A stretch of DNA of 64,000 nt from Streptomyces violaceoruber. Its GTDB lineage: Bacteria; Actinomycetota; Actinomycetes; Streptomycetales; Streptomycetaceae. The position numbers and the translations under genes were made by a program. This document shows, piece after piece, positions 53,125 through 60,696 of this stretch. Numbering within the stretch: the first letter of the stretch is position 1; the number at the start of each line of letters is the position of its first letter. Under the pieces are notes generated by a model, which did not search any database, was not told the origin of the DNA, and worked only from the letters and a program-made list of their open reading frames with translations. The stretch spans positions 8,556,001-8,620,000 of the forward strand of contig NZ_CP137734.1 of assembly GCF_033406955.1 (NCBI RefSeq), given 5' to 3'.

Positions 53125-53941
53125 TGAGCAATAGTTGAGTTCAGCCGTCGCCAGCAGAGCAGTGCGCATCCGAGGGTGAGGAAGGCTTCGTGGATGTCGT
53201 TGCGGATCTCCCAGCGGATCCGTAGGCGGCGGAAGCAGTGCAGATGGGCGAACGCACGCTCCACGACCCAGCGTTGCGTGCCGAGTCCGGAGCCGTGCTC
53301 GGTGCCCCGGCGGGCGATCAGTGGCTTCACGCCGAGATCCCAGACCAGGCGGCGGTACTTGTCGTGGTCATAGCCGCGGTCAGCCAGCACCACGCCCGGA
53401 CGGCGCCGGGGTCGGCCGCGCTTACCCCGCACGGGCGGCACGGCCTGGAGGAGCGGGATCAGCTGGGTGCCATCGTTGCGGTTGCCCCCGGTCAAGGTGA
53501 CGGCGAGCGGAATGCCGGTGGCGTCGGTGATCAGGTGGTGCTTGCTGCCCGTCCTGCCCCGGTCGACAGGGCTTCGTCCTGTCTTGGAGCCCCCTTTAGC
53601 GCCCGGATGTGGGAGCCGTCGACCGCCGTACGGGAGAAGTCCAGGGCGTTCGCGCTGAGGAGCTCGGCAAGGAGGAGCTCGTGCAGCCGAGGCCGCACCC
53701 CGGCCTTGGTCCACTCGGCCAGCCGGCGCCAGCAGGTCATGCCCGAGCCGAAGCCGAGTTCCTGCGGTAGCTGCTCCCAGGCGATCCCGGTGTGCAGCAC
53801 GAACAGGATGCCTTGGAACACCGACCGGTCAGGATGCCGCTTACGCCCGGGGTGCCGGGCCCGACGCTCGACCTTCGGCAGCAATGGCTCGATCACCGCC
53901 CACAGCTCGTCGTCGACTTCCCATGGCTTCGGCCGCGCCAC
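53121..53941 (-). CDS. IS5-family (IS427-like) transposase of element C, -1 frameshift type
   Basis: Frame one starts MARPKPWEVDDELWAVIEPL, passes WEQLPQELGFGSGMTCW and reaches RTAVDGSHIRALKG with the first Asp. At AAAGGGGG (complement of 53590-53597) the -1 frame takes over: SPVDRGRTGSKHHLITDATG, LADRGYDHDKYRRLVW (second Asp), and WVVERAFAHLHCFRRLRIRW (Glu). No other lesion is seen, so a full transposase is expected by programmed frameshifting. The stop overlaps that of the convergent cargo gene. Confidence 0.82.
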
Positions 53942-54857
53942 CCCGCACCCCCGGATAATCCGTCCCGGAGTGATCCAACCATCTTGAAGATCATTCCGTT
54001 AGGAGTTCCTAAAGAGCGTTTTATCCCGATAGGTATTGCTTCGTTACAGTCCAGCTGGCGGACTGCTCCGGGTCGGCTGAGGCAGTGGACGTCTGTTGTG
54101 GCAGATGGGGCAGGTGACGTCCTTCAAAGGTCCGTTTCGGTCTCTTCGCTCCTGTCTGATCCCAACACGCCCCCTGTCACACCTGTTTGCGCCCTGTGGT
54201 GGGGTGGCCGTCATCGGTATTACAGAAACATGCCTCGCAGACAGCGGGTGTATCAGAGTGACCTGTCCGATGCCCGTTGGGAACTGCTGGAACCGACTCT
54301 GACCGCCTGGCGGGCCGAACGAAGAGGGAAGAGCCTGGACATCGGCCGACCGCCCGAGCATGACCTGCGTCGGATCATGGACGCGATCCTCTACGTTGAC
54401 CGGACCGGGATCCCCTGGCGGTACCTGCCGCACGACTTCGCCCCGTGGGAGACCGTCTACGGCTACTTCGCCGCCTGGCAGAAGGACGCGATCGTCGACC
54501 AGCTCAACGGACTCCTGCGGCGCCTGGTCCGGGAAGCCGAAGGCCGCGACGCCGAGCCGACCGCCTGCGTCCTGGACGCCCAGAGCATCAAGACCTCCGC
54601 GAACGTCCCGGCCGCCGGCCAGGGCATCGACGCGGGCAAGAAGATCGCAGGCCGCAAGCGCCACATCGGCGTCGACACACTCGGCCTCCTCCTGGCCGTG
54701 CTGGTCACCGCCGCCAGCGTCTCCGACAACGTCGGTGGCATCCACGTACTCTCGAACATCGCCGCAGACCACCCGCGTGTCACGAAGGCATGGGCCGACA
54801 CGGGCTACCGCACCTAGGACTTGTCCGGCCGATCATGTTGCTGGTTAGGGTGCGAGC

Positions 54858-55121
54858 GTGTCGAAGACGAGCGTGAGCAACGAGACCAGCAGCAGGCTCT
54901 GCCTGTGGGTCGAGCCATGGGGAACCGATCACTGGATGCGTCCGGGCGAGGAGTTCACGGTGGTGACGAAGACGGAGGCGGAGGAGTCGCCGTTCAATGT
55001 GGTCGTGCATGGTCAGGGCATCACGGTCTGGGTGAACTCTGGCGACGATGCCGAGGTCTTCGACAAGAACGGAGGCCAGGTGCCGTGTGGGCACCAGAGG
55101 CCAGCCGAGGGCGTTCTTTGA
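54858..55121 (+). CDS. small beta-rich protein, cargo of element E
   Basis: 87 residues from GTG 54858. SSRLCLWVEPWGTDHWMRPG, EEFTVVTKTEAEESPFNVVV, then GITVWVNSGDDAEVFDKNG. It shares the V-EPW start strand, the VVT strand, F-V-H and V-VWVN with the cargo of element D (56392-56703). The strand-turn pattern suggests a small beta-sandwich. Function unknown. It lies 19 bases inside the left repeat and is convergent with the transposase, 16 bases apart. Confidence 0.65.
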   Translation: MSKTSVSNETSSRLCLWVEPWGTDHWMRPGEEFTVVTKTEAEESPFNVVVHGQGITVWVNSGDDAEVFDKNGGQVPCGHQRPAEGVL

Positions 55122-55137
55122 GCTGCGTCCCGGATCT

Positions 55138-56069
55138 TCAGGTCCGGAGCCAGATCGCCACGGCTGCCGCTGTCGCGGTGCCAAGGTAGACGTAACCGCG
55201 CTTGTCGTAACGGGTAGCGACAGCTCGGGACTGCTTCAAACGGTTGATAGTCCGTTCGACGGTGTTTCGCTTTTTGTACCGCTCCTCGTCGAAGCCCGGT
55301 GGCCGCCCACCGCGTGAACCCTTGCGCAGACGGGCCGCATGGCTGTCGGTCTTCTCCGGGATCGTGTGCCGGATGCCCCGGCGCCGCAGGTACTCGCGAC
55401 ACGGCCCGTTGCTGTATGCCTTGTCCGCGGCGAGGCTGTCCGGCTTCTTGCGTGGCCTGCCCGGGCCGAGTTTGGGGACGCGGATCTTCTCCAAGACCGG
55501 CTTGAACTGGGTGCAGTCGGCCCTTTGACCTGGAGTGATGACCAGAGAGAGCGGACGGCAGCGGCCGTCCGCGCTCAGATGGACCTTGCTGGTGAACCCG
55601 CCCCGCGAACGACCCAAGCCCTCACTTCCAGCACCACCTCCACCAGGCGGCCGACGAGGCTCTGCCACGGCGTCTCGTCCTGGTGTTCCACCTCGTCGTC
55701 CCCCTTTGAGGCGGGCGCAGGGGGCGGATCGGTGCGGGCGCCGGCCGCGTGCTGATGGGCTCGGACGATGGTGGAGTCCACCGAGATGTCCCAGTCGATT
55801 TCACCTGCCGCGTCTGCTGCAGCCTGGACCTGCTGCAGCAGACGTTCCCAGGTGCCGTCGGCTGACCACAGCCGGTGGCGTTCGTAGACGGTTTTCCACG
55901 GGCCGAACCGCTCGGGCAGGTCCCGCCACTGAACGCCGGTCCGCACCCGGTGCAGAATCCCGTCGATCACCTGACGGTGATCCCGCCACCGGCCGCAACG
56001 ACCGTTACTCACCGGCAGGAAGGGCAGCAGCCGTTCCCACTCGGCATCCGTCAGATCTCCCCGCCCCAT
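55138..56069 (-). CDS. IS5-family transposase of element E, two frames with -1 frameshift
   Basis: Frame one: MGRGDLTDAEWERLLPFLPV, VQWRDLPERFGPWKTVYERH, IDWDISVDSTIVRAHQHAAG (first Asp). At AAAGGGGG (complement of 55700-55707) the -1 frame gives GLGRSRGGFTSKVHLSADG, SLAADKAYSNGPCREYLRRR (second Asp), and YKKRNTVERTINRLKQSRAV (Glu) to the stop at 55138. All catalytic residues and the slippery run are intact. Probably active. Confidence 0.85.
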
Positions 56070-56391
56070 GTCCGCATCAACGACCTGTGGACGAAGTAGT
56101 CACATGATCGGCCGGACAAGTCCTAGGCCGTCGAACACGGCGCCACCCTCGGCATCGACGTCGAAGTCACCCGACGCGATCCTGCCCAGAAGGGCTTCAA
56201 GGTGATTCCGCGGCGCTGGGTCGTCGAGCGGACCTTCGGCTGGCTCATGCACCACCGCCGCCTCGCCCGCGACTACGAGACCCACCCCCACCGCTCCGAA
56301 GCCATGATCAAGGTGGCCATGGTCGACCTCATAAGCCGACGACTCACTCGCGAATCGACCGCGAACTGGCGCGACGCCTGAGCGCACCAAG

Positions 56392-56703
56392 TCAGAAGGA
56401 AGAGCCCTGAACAGGGCAGTGCCAGTCAGCCGAGTCGATCGCGTTCCCCTCCACGTCGCTGAGGTGGAAGCAGTTGCCGTTGACCCACACCGCGACCGAT
56501 TCGGGCTGATGGTCGACCTGGAACGGCTCGTCCCCACGCAGAGTCCCGGCCCATGAACCATCCGCTGCAGGCGAGTGGGTGACAACGACCCACGTCTGCT
56601 TCGGGAAAATCTGATACGTATCGGCCCAGGGCTCAACGGTCAGCTCCAACGTCGCGTCACCGCCGTTGCTGATCAGTAGCCGCGCTGTTCCCCCGGTGGC
56701 CAT
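56392..56703 (-). CDS. small beta-rich protein, cargo of element D
   Basis: 103 residues from ATG 56701-56703. ATLELTVEPWADTYQIFPKQ, WVVVTHSPAADGSWAGTL, EPFQVDHQPESVAVWVNGN. Related to the cargo of element E, with an additional loop before the third strand and two Cys near the ends. It stops 10 bases from the convergent transposase stop. Function unknown. Confidence 0.68.
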   Translation of the reverse strand: MATGGTARLLISNGGDATLELTVEPWADTYQIFPKQTWVVVTHSPAADGSWAGTLRGDEPFQVDHQPESVAVWVNGNCFHLSDVEGNAIDSADWHCPVQGSSF

Positions 56704-56791
56704 TCGCGGCGCACCCCCTTGCCTCAACGGACGATCCCGCACGCAACACCGGTCCTTGTGGGCTTTCAGGACCCGATCGTGGCACGCACGT

Positions 56792-57115
56792 TCACCTGAT
56801 CCAAGCGGCTGCGTCGCCCGACTTATCAAACAGCCCTGTCGGGACAAAACGCTCTTTTAGCGCGGTCAGAAGTTCGGTCTGCACAGGGCCGGGCAGGTCG
56901 GCACCTCGGCCGTGCTGGAGGATGCACTCGGCCAGTGCGGAGAGCTTGATGTTGGTGTGCTGGGAGACCTGGCGCAGCACGGCGAAGCCGTCCGTAGGAC
57001 TTATCCGGCCCAGGGCGACGAGGACTCCGATGGCCTGGTCGACCACGGCGTGGGAGGTGACCGCCTCGTGAAGCTGTCTGTTCTCCGCCCTCAGTCGTTC
57101 CAGCTCCGCACTCAT
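56792..57115 (-). CDS. ANTAR-domain protein with C-terminus replaced by element D
   Basis: 107 residues from ATG 57113-57115. A short coiled coil (SAELERLRAENRQLHEAVTS) precedes the ANTAR helices (VVDQAIGVLVALGRISPTDG, FAVLRQVSQHTNIKLSALAE). ANTAR proteins bind two-hexaloop RNA structures and prevent termination. The last 23 residues (RFVPTGLFDKSGDAAAWIR) are encoded by the end of element D, so the natural tail is lost. The ANTAR fold itself is complete, so RNA binding may persist. Confidence 0.75.
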   Translation of the reverse strand: MSAELERLRAENRQLHEAVTSHAVVDQAIGVLVALGRISPTDGFAVLRQVSQHTNIKLSALAECILQHGRGADLPGPVQTELLTALKERFVPTGLFDKSGDAAAWIR

Positions 57116-57278
57116 GTCCTCTCCTGCGGGCGCGGAAGATGATCCGGACCGTGCAGGAAAAGACATGCGAGTCACCGCCTGCACTGTTGGGACTTACCGG
57201 CTCCCCTGCCCGTTTCATCTTGCAACAACCCCTATCCCGTCGCTCGCGATCCTGGGCCGGCAGGAGCACCCTGGAGGT

Positions 57279-57497
57279 ATGAGTCGCGCGCCCGTCGTCG
57301 TGCACCGGCCCTCGATCTCCGGGAGCAGCAGGGTCAGCGCGCACCGATACGGCCGGGACGAGATACTCGGCACCGTCTGCAGCGATCACGACCTGGTGGT
57401 GTTCCTTGAGGGCGTCGGCATCGACGAAGCCGTTCCGGACGACCGTCGCTGGGTGGAGTGGCGCGGCGGCCCGGCTCACGAATTCCGTGCCGCCTGA
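57279..57497 (+). CDS. small conserved protein of unknown function
   Basis: 72 residues. GGAGG (57273-57277) lies just before the ATG. VVVHRPSISGSSRVSAHRYG, GRDEILGTVCSDHDLVVFLE, RRWVEWRGGPAHEFRAA. A fragment of a relative lies at 30250-30333, supporting translation. Immediately downstream is the N-terminus of a DNA-ligase-like protein, which suggests that the pair once formed an operon. Function unknown. Confidence 0.65.
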   Translation: MSRAPVVVHRPSISGSSRVSAHRYGRDEILGTVCSDHDLVVFLEGVGIDEAVPDDRRWVEWRGGPAHEFRAA

Positions 57498-57538
57498 CCA
57501 GACGCGCACAGAGCGAGCGGGCGTGAAAGGCCTCAGGC

Positions 57539-57616
57539 ATGACCTGGACGCTGCCGGAACCAACGCTCACCACGCCGTTTGCCGAGCTCGTCCTGCCCCG
57601 CGGAAGCGACGCAGAG
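57539..57616 (+). pseudogene. N-terminal tip of an ATP-dependent DNA ligase
   Basis: Reads MTWTLPEPTLTTPFAELVLP then RGSDAE, the typical start of small Streptomyces ATP-dependent ligases (MxWTLPEPMLxxP). The catalytic Lys region is missing and a hairpin follows. Confidence 0.55.
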
Positions 57617-57626
57617 CTCCGCAACC

Positions 57627-57653
57627 GGGCCGGGCCAGGCAACGGCCCGGCCC
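57627..57653. terminator. GC hairpin
   Basis: GGGCCGGGCC (57627-57636) and GGCCCGGCCC (57644-57653) form a perfect 10-base stem with a 7-base loop, 130 bases after the small conserved gene. Confidence 0.6.
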
Positions 57654-57904
57654 AGCGTCGGGCACAGCACTGTCCTTGTGTGCGGCGCGCTGCCTCAGCC
57701 GGGGGTGGCGCGCCGCCGGCTGCACCCTGCCAAGCTGGGATGGCAGGTGGTGGCAGGTGTCGATACTCCAGCTCCCGGATTGCCCGACTTCTCACCCCTG
57801 TCGACTTCTCCCTTGCCAAGTACCCGGGAAGCCGGGTGACGGACGCCCCGCACGCTCCGGTGCCAACGGCTCTGAACCCCGTACCGTTCGGCGGCGGCCC
57901 CACC

Positions 57905-58343
57905 AACGTGGACCTACACCTCAAACCGGAGAAGTTTGGCAACGTCTTCCTGAGCGACCGGCTCGATCCGAGTCGCACCCAGGTGCCTGCCGCCGCTCAG
58001 CGGCCTGCGACCGCCGCCTCCGGCAACGAGCCCACACAGTCCGTCGCGTGGAAGACCATCCCGTCCTGGTTCCTCGTCGCCACCGACGACCGCACCATGG
58101 GCACCGACAACCTGCGTTTCATGGCGAAGCGTGCCAAGGCCACCACCGTCGAGGTCGACGCGCCGCACGCCGTCAAGGAGACCAACCCCGACGACGTGAC
58201 CAAGCTGATCCTCCGGGCCGCGGGCGACTCGCGGCCAAGCCTTGCCAAGACCGGCACCAGCGGACGGACCGCATTCCTCGGTGGCGCCGCGGTGCTCTCC
58301 ATCGCCGCGGGCCGCCATCGTGATCCGCGCCCGCCGCACCTGA
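57905..58343 (+). pseudogene. C-terminal part of a cell-wall-anchored alpha/beta hydrolase
   Basis: Reads NVDLHLKPEKFGNVFLSDRL, QRPATAASGNEPTQSVAWKT, IPSWFLVATDDRTMGTDNLR and AKATTVEVDAPHAVKETNPD, the last third of an alpha/beta hydrolase with the acid Asp (TDDRT) and the His (DAPHA). It is followed by LAKTGTSGRTAFLGGAAVLS, a sortase-type LPxTG-like motif with a membrane helix, and after a one-base frame change AIVIRARRT and stop. The N-terminal two thirds are gone. Confidence 0.65.
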
Positions 58344-58455
58344 CGGATCGGTCTGCAACCGTTGCGCAGAGCCTGCACGGCAGCATCCCGACCGACTCCG
58401 CGGTCCTGGTCCCGGGAGGCGGCGGACGTGCTGCTCGGAGCGGGCACCGAACGCT

Positions 58456-58469
58456 GTTTCAGGTGAAAC
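58456..58469. promoter_or_regulatory. palindrome before the MarR gene
   Basis: GTTTCA-GG-TGAAAC is a perfect 14-base palindrome 35 bases before the MarR start, followed by GGTATCG as a possible -10. Likely autoregulatory operator. Confidence 0.6.
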
Positions 58470-58504
58470 GGTATCGGGTGACTTGGCGGCGGTACGATGC
58501 CGTC

Positions 58505-58990
58505 ATGGCCGTTCACGCTTCCTCCCGGGACGCCGCGTCGCGCGCGAGCGACCGCCCCGGAGACGTCTCGCCGTTCGCCCTGGGGCTGCTGCTGCGCCGC
58601 GCGCACTGGCGCGCGGCGGGGGTGATGTCTGAGGCACTGCGGCCGCTCGGGATCGAGCTGCGGCACTTCGCGGTACTGATCGTGCTCGTCGATCGCGGCC
58701 CCACGGTGCAGCGGGACCTGGCGGCCGAGACGGGGACGGACAAGGCGGGGATCATGCGGGTCGTCGACGACCTGGAACGCAGGAATCTCGCCGTGCGCAA
58801 GCCTGTCCCCGGGGACCGCCGGGCACGGGCGGTGGAGATCACCCCGGCGGGGCTGGAGCTCTTCGACGCGGCCCATGTCGCGGCGGAGCCGCTGGCCGAA
58901 GGGCTGGTCGCCGACCTGGGCCCCGACGACACCGAACGGCTGACGCGTCTGCTGACCCGCCTCGCGCATCCGGGCGGCAGCGACGCCTAG
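58505..58990 (+). CDS. MarR-family transcriptional regulator
   Basis: 161 residues. The winged helix-turn-helix (VQRDLAAETGTDKAGIMRVV, DDLERRNLAVRKPVPGDRRA) is standard MarR, flanked by dimerisation helices. Start ATG 58505-58507. Its stop codon TAG is formed by the CTAG edge of a small inverted-repeat element. Near the azoreductase/nitroreductase pair, which it may regulate. Confidence 0.88.
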   Translation: MAVHASSRDAASRASDRPGDVSPFALGLLLRRAHWRAAGVMSEALRPLGIELRHFAVLIVLVDRGPTVQRDLAAETGTDKAGIMRVVDDLERRNLAVRKPVPGDRRARAVEITPAGLELFDAAHVAAEPLAEGLVADLGPDDTERLTRLLTRLAHPGGSDA

Positions 58991-59076
58991 GTTGTCGTTT
59001 GGATCTTGGCCTGGTCGCGGGCTGGCAGCAGGGCGCCGTTGCCCGGAGCCGACCTGATTCAGAACGACACACCCTG
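58987..59076. mobile_element. short MITE related to the one at 17880
   Basis: CTAG (58987-58990) is followed by GTTGTCGTTTGGATCTTGGC, and the next 40 bases follow the 17880 element (GGTCGCGGG, CTGGCA). The right end read inward is GGGTGTGTCGTTCTGAATCA. The core is shortened to about 90 bases. Its left edge supplies the stop codon of the MarR gene. Confidence 0.6.
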
Positions 59077-59125
59077 AGGCGGCGCCGCGAGCCGCTCCGG
59101 TCGGCGGGCGGGTCAGCCGCGGGCG

Positions 59126-59788
59126 TCACCTGCCGTTGTCCGCGGTGAGACGTTCGGTGAGCTCCTTCGCCTTGGTGACCGCCTCACTGTGGGCGCGCTC
59201 CCGCGAACTTTCGAAGAGCGGGAGCAGTTCGGACATGGCCGGATTGCGCGGGGCCATGGTGAGTTCCGGGACGATGAACTCCAGGTCCAGCCCCAGGGTG
59301 CTGCGCAGAACGGCCTCCAGGTAGTTCTGCACGAACTCGAAGTCTTCGCGCGGGGTGCCCGGCGCGTAGGAGCCGCCGCGGCTGGCGACCACCACGGTGG
59401 GGGTGCCCTGTGCGGAGGGTGCCTCGCCGGCCGTGCGGCCGAGCAGGAGCACGCTGTCCAGCCACGCCTTGAGGGTGGATGGGACCGTGTAGTTGTACAT
59501 GGGCGCCCCGATCAGGATGACGTCCGCCCGCTCCAGCTCCTCGATGAGCTCCAGGCGCGCGGCGAACGCGGCGGACTGGCGCGTGCTGCGCTCGGACGGG
59601 TCGGCGTAACCGGCGGACCAGGCGTCCGCGGTGATGTGCGGGACCGGGACGGCGGCGAGGTCGCGGTAAATCACTGTGCCCTCCGGGTGCTGCTCCTCCC
59701 AGGTTCGGCGGAACGCGGCCGTGACGGACCTGGACGCGGACGCCTCGGCCGGGAACACGGACGAGTCGATGTGCAGAAGCGTGGCCAT
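59126..59788 (-). CDS. azoR: FMN-dependent NADH:quinone oxidoreductase / azoreductase
   Basis: 220 residues of the flavodoxin-like AzoR family: LLHIDSSVFPAEASASRSVT binds FMN phosphate, GAPMYNYTVPSTLKAWLDSV is the family signature, ASRGGSYAPGTPREDFEFVQ the second flavin loop. It performs two-electron reduction of quinones and azo dyes with NAD(P)H in the cytoplasm. Divergent from the nitroreductase across 141 bases with a long palindrome. Confidence 0.9.
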   Translation of the reverse strand: MATLLHIDSSVFPAEASASRSVTAAFRRTWEEQHPEGTVIYRDLAAVPVPHITADAWSAGYADPSERSTRQSAAFAARLELIEELERADVILIGAPMYNYTVPSTLKAWLDSVLLLGRTAGEAPSAQGTPTVVVASRGGSYAPGTPREDFEFVQNYLEAVLRSTLGLDLEFIVPELTMAPRNPAMSELLPLFESSRERAHSEAVTKAKELTERLTADNGR

Positions 59789-59864
59789 GGGGTTCTCCAG
59801 ACAGCGGTATGGCGCCCGGAAGCGGCCGGGCGCTGGTCAGGCTCAGCATCTAGTTATACACGAG

Positions 59865-59899
59865 ATGGTCGCGAATGATACCGTCATCATCGCAACCAT
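59865..59899. promoter_or_regulatory. 35-bp imperfect palindrome between azoR and the nitroreductase
   Basis: ATGGTCGCGAATGAT (59865-59879) and ATCATCGCAACCAT (59886-59899) are inverted copies with one substitution and one extra base, separated by ACCGTC. It lies between the divergent starts, 30 bases from the nitroreductase. MarR or HxlR dimers bind sites of this size; the MarR gene at 58505 is the nearest candidate. Confidence 0.7.
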
Positions 59900-59929
59900 G
59901 ATCTTGAGTGACTAAGGAGATGTGACCTC

Positions 59930-60598
59930 ATGGATGTCTACGAGGCGGTCAAAAGCCGGCGATCGGTCCGCCGCTTCTCCGGCCGGCCCGTCCCGCGAGA
60001 AGTCCTCAAGCGCGTGCTGTCCGCCGCCGCCTGGGCGCCCTCCGGATCGAACCTCCAGCCCTGGCACGCCTTCGTACTCAGCGACGGTCCACTGGCCGCC
60101 CTGAAGAAGCGCGCGGGGGCTCGCCTGGCCGCCGGTGACCCCTTCGACGAGCCGGAGTACGAGCAGTACCCGCAGCATCTGAAGTCGCCGTACCGCGAGC
60201 GGAGGGCTGCCTTCGGTGAGCAGCGCTACGGCGCCCTCGGCATCGCGCGCGAGGACACGGAGGCGCGCCAGCGGGCCGCGTCCGGCAACTGGGAGTGCTT
60301 CGGGGCGCCCGCGGCGCTGTTCTGCTACATCGACCGCGACCTGGGGCACCCGCAATGGTCCGATGTTGGCATGTTCCTGCAAAATGTGATGCTGCTGCTG
60401 CGCGAGGAGGGTCTGCACAGCTGCACACAGATGGCCTGGGCGAAGTTCCACAGCACCGTCGCCGAGACCGTGGCCCCGCCGCCCGACCTGATGCTCTTCT
60501 GCGGAATGTCGATCGGCTACGAAGAGCCCGCGGCGAACTCTGCGCGCACGGGCAGGGCCGCCCTGGGGGAGACGGTCACCTTCGTCGACGGCCCGTGA
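59930..60598 (+). CDS. nitroreductase family protein
   Basis: 222 residues. SRRSVRRFSGRPVPREVLKR and AAAWAPSGSNLQPWHAFVLS are the FMN-binding signature of nitroreductases, and GMSIGYEEP the C-terminal flavin contact. It reduces nitro compounds or quinones with NAD(P)H. AAGGAGATGTGA stands just before the ATG. Followed 98 bases later by an NmrA-like gene in the same direction. Confidence 0.9.
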   Translation: MDVYEAVKSRRSVRRFSGRPVPREVLKRVLSAAAWAPSGSNLQPWHAFVLSDGPLAALKKRAGARLAAGDPFDEPEYEQYPQHLKSPYRERRAAFGEQRYGALGIAREDTEARQRAASGNWECFGAPAALFCYIDRDLGHPQWSDVGMFLQNVMLLLREEGLHSCTQMAWAKFHSTVAETVAPPPDLMLFCGMSIGYEEPAANSARTGRAALGETVTFVDGP

Positions 60599-60696
60599 AA
60601 GTCCATTCTTCGGGAGCATTCGGAGCGCCGCATGCCGCCGGCGCGCACACAGTGGTTCCCGGAGCCACACGTTTCCGGGAAGAGGAGAAGCACGTC

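Larger units (their letters stand above)
51541..54011. mobile_element. IS5-family element carrying a pentapeptide-like membrane protein gene (element C)
   Basis: TA (51541-51542) then GAACTCCTAACGGAATGA (51543-51560). At the right TCATTCCGTTAGGAGTTC (53991-54008), C, TA (54010-54011). The 18-base arms are perfect inverted repeats. Inside are a plus-strand gene (51612-53124) and a convergent transposase (53121-53941) whose stop codons overlap within one CTAG. No other sequence is present. The right TA is shared with the left edge of element D. Confidence 0.78.
54814..56126. mobile_element. IS5-family element carrying a small protein gene (element E), nested in D
   Basis: The first 25 bases (54814-54838) and the last 25 (56102-56126) are perfect inverted repeats beginning CTAGGACTTGTCCGGCCGAT. 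CTAG at each edge contains the TA target. Inside are a plus-strand 87-codon gene and a convergent transposase in two overlapping frames. With perfect ends and no visible lesion, it is the youngest element in the cluster. Confidence 0.9.
54230..56381 (+). pseudogene. IS5-family transposase of element D, split by insertion of element E
   Basis: First part: VYQSDLSDARWELLEPTLTA, GIPWRYLPHDFAPWETVYGY, CVLDAQSIKTSANVPAAG (first Asp), KIAGRKRHIGVDTLGLLLAV, WADTGYRT up to 54813. After the 1.3-kb element E it resumes AVEHGATLGIDVEVTRRDPA, KGFKVIPRRWVVERTFGWLM (Glu) and ends at 56381. At the junction the rejoined sequence reads ACC TAG GCC, so a stop codon was probably present before E inserted. Confidence 0.85.
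54010..56859. mobile_element. IS5-family element carrying a small beta-type protein gene (element D), interrupted by element E
   Basis: TA (54010-54011) then AAGAGCGTTTTATCCCGATA (54012-54031). The right end read inward from TA (56858-56859) is AAAGAGCGTTTTGTCCCGAC. The arms agree at 18 of 20 positions after a one-base offset. It contains a plus-strand transposase split by element E and a convergent small gene (56392-56703). Without E it would be about 1.54 kb. Its right end lies within the last codons of an ANTAR gene. Confidence 0.75.
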
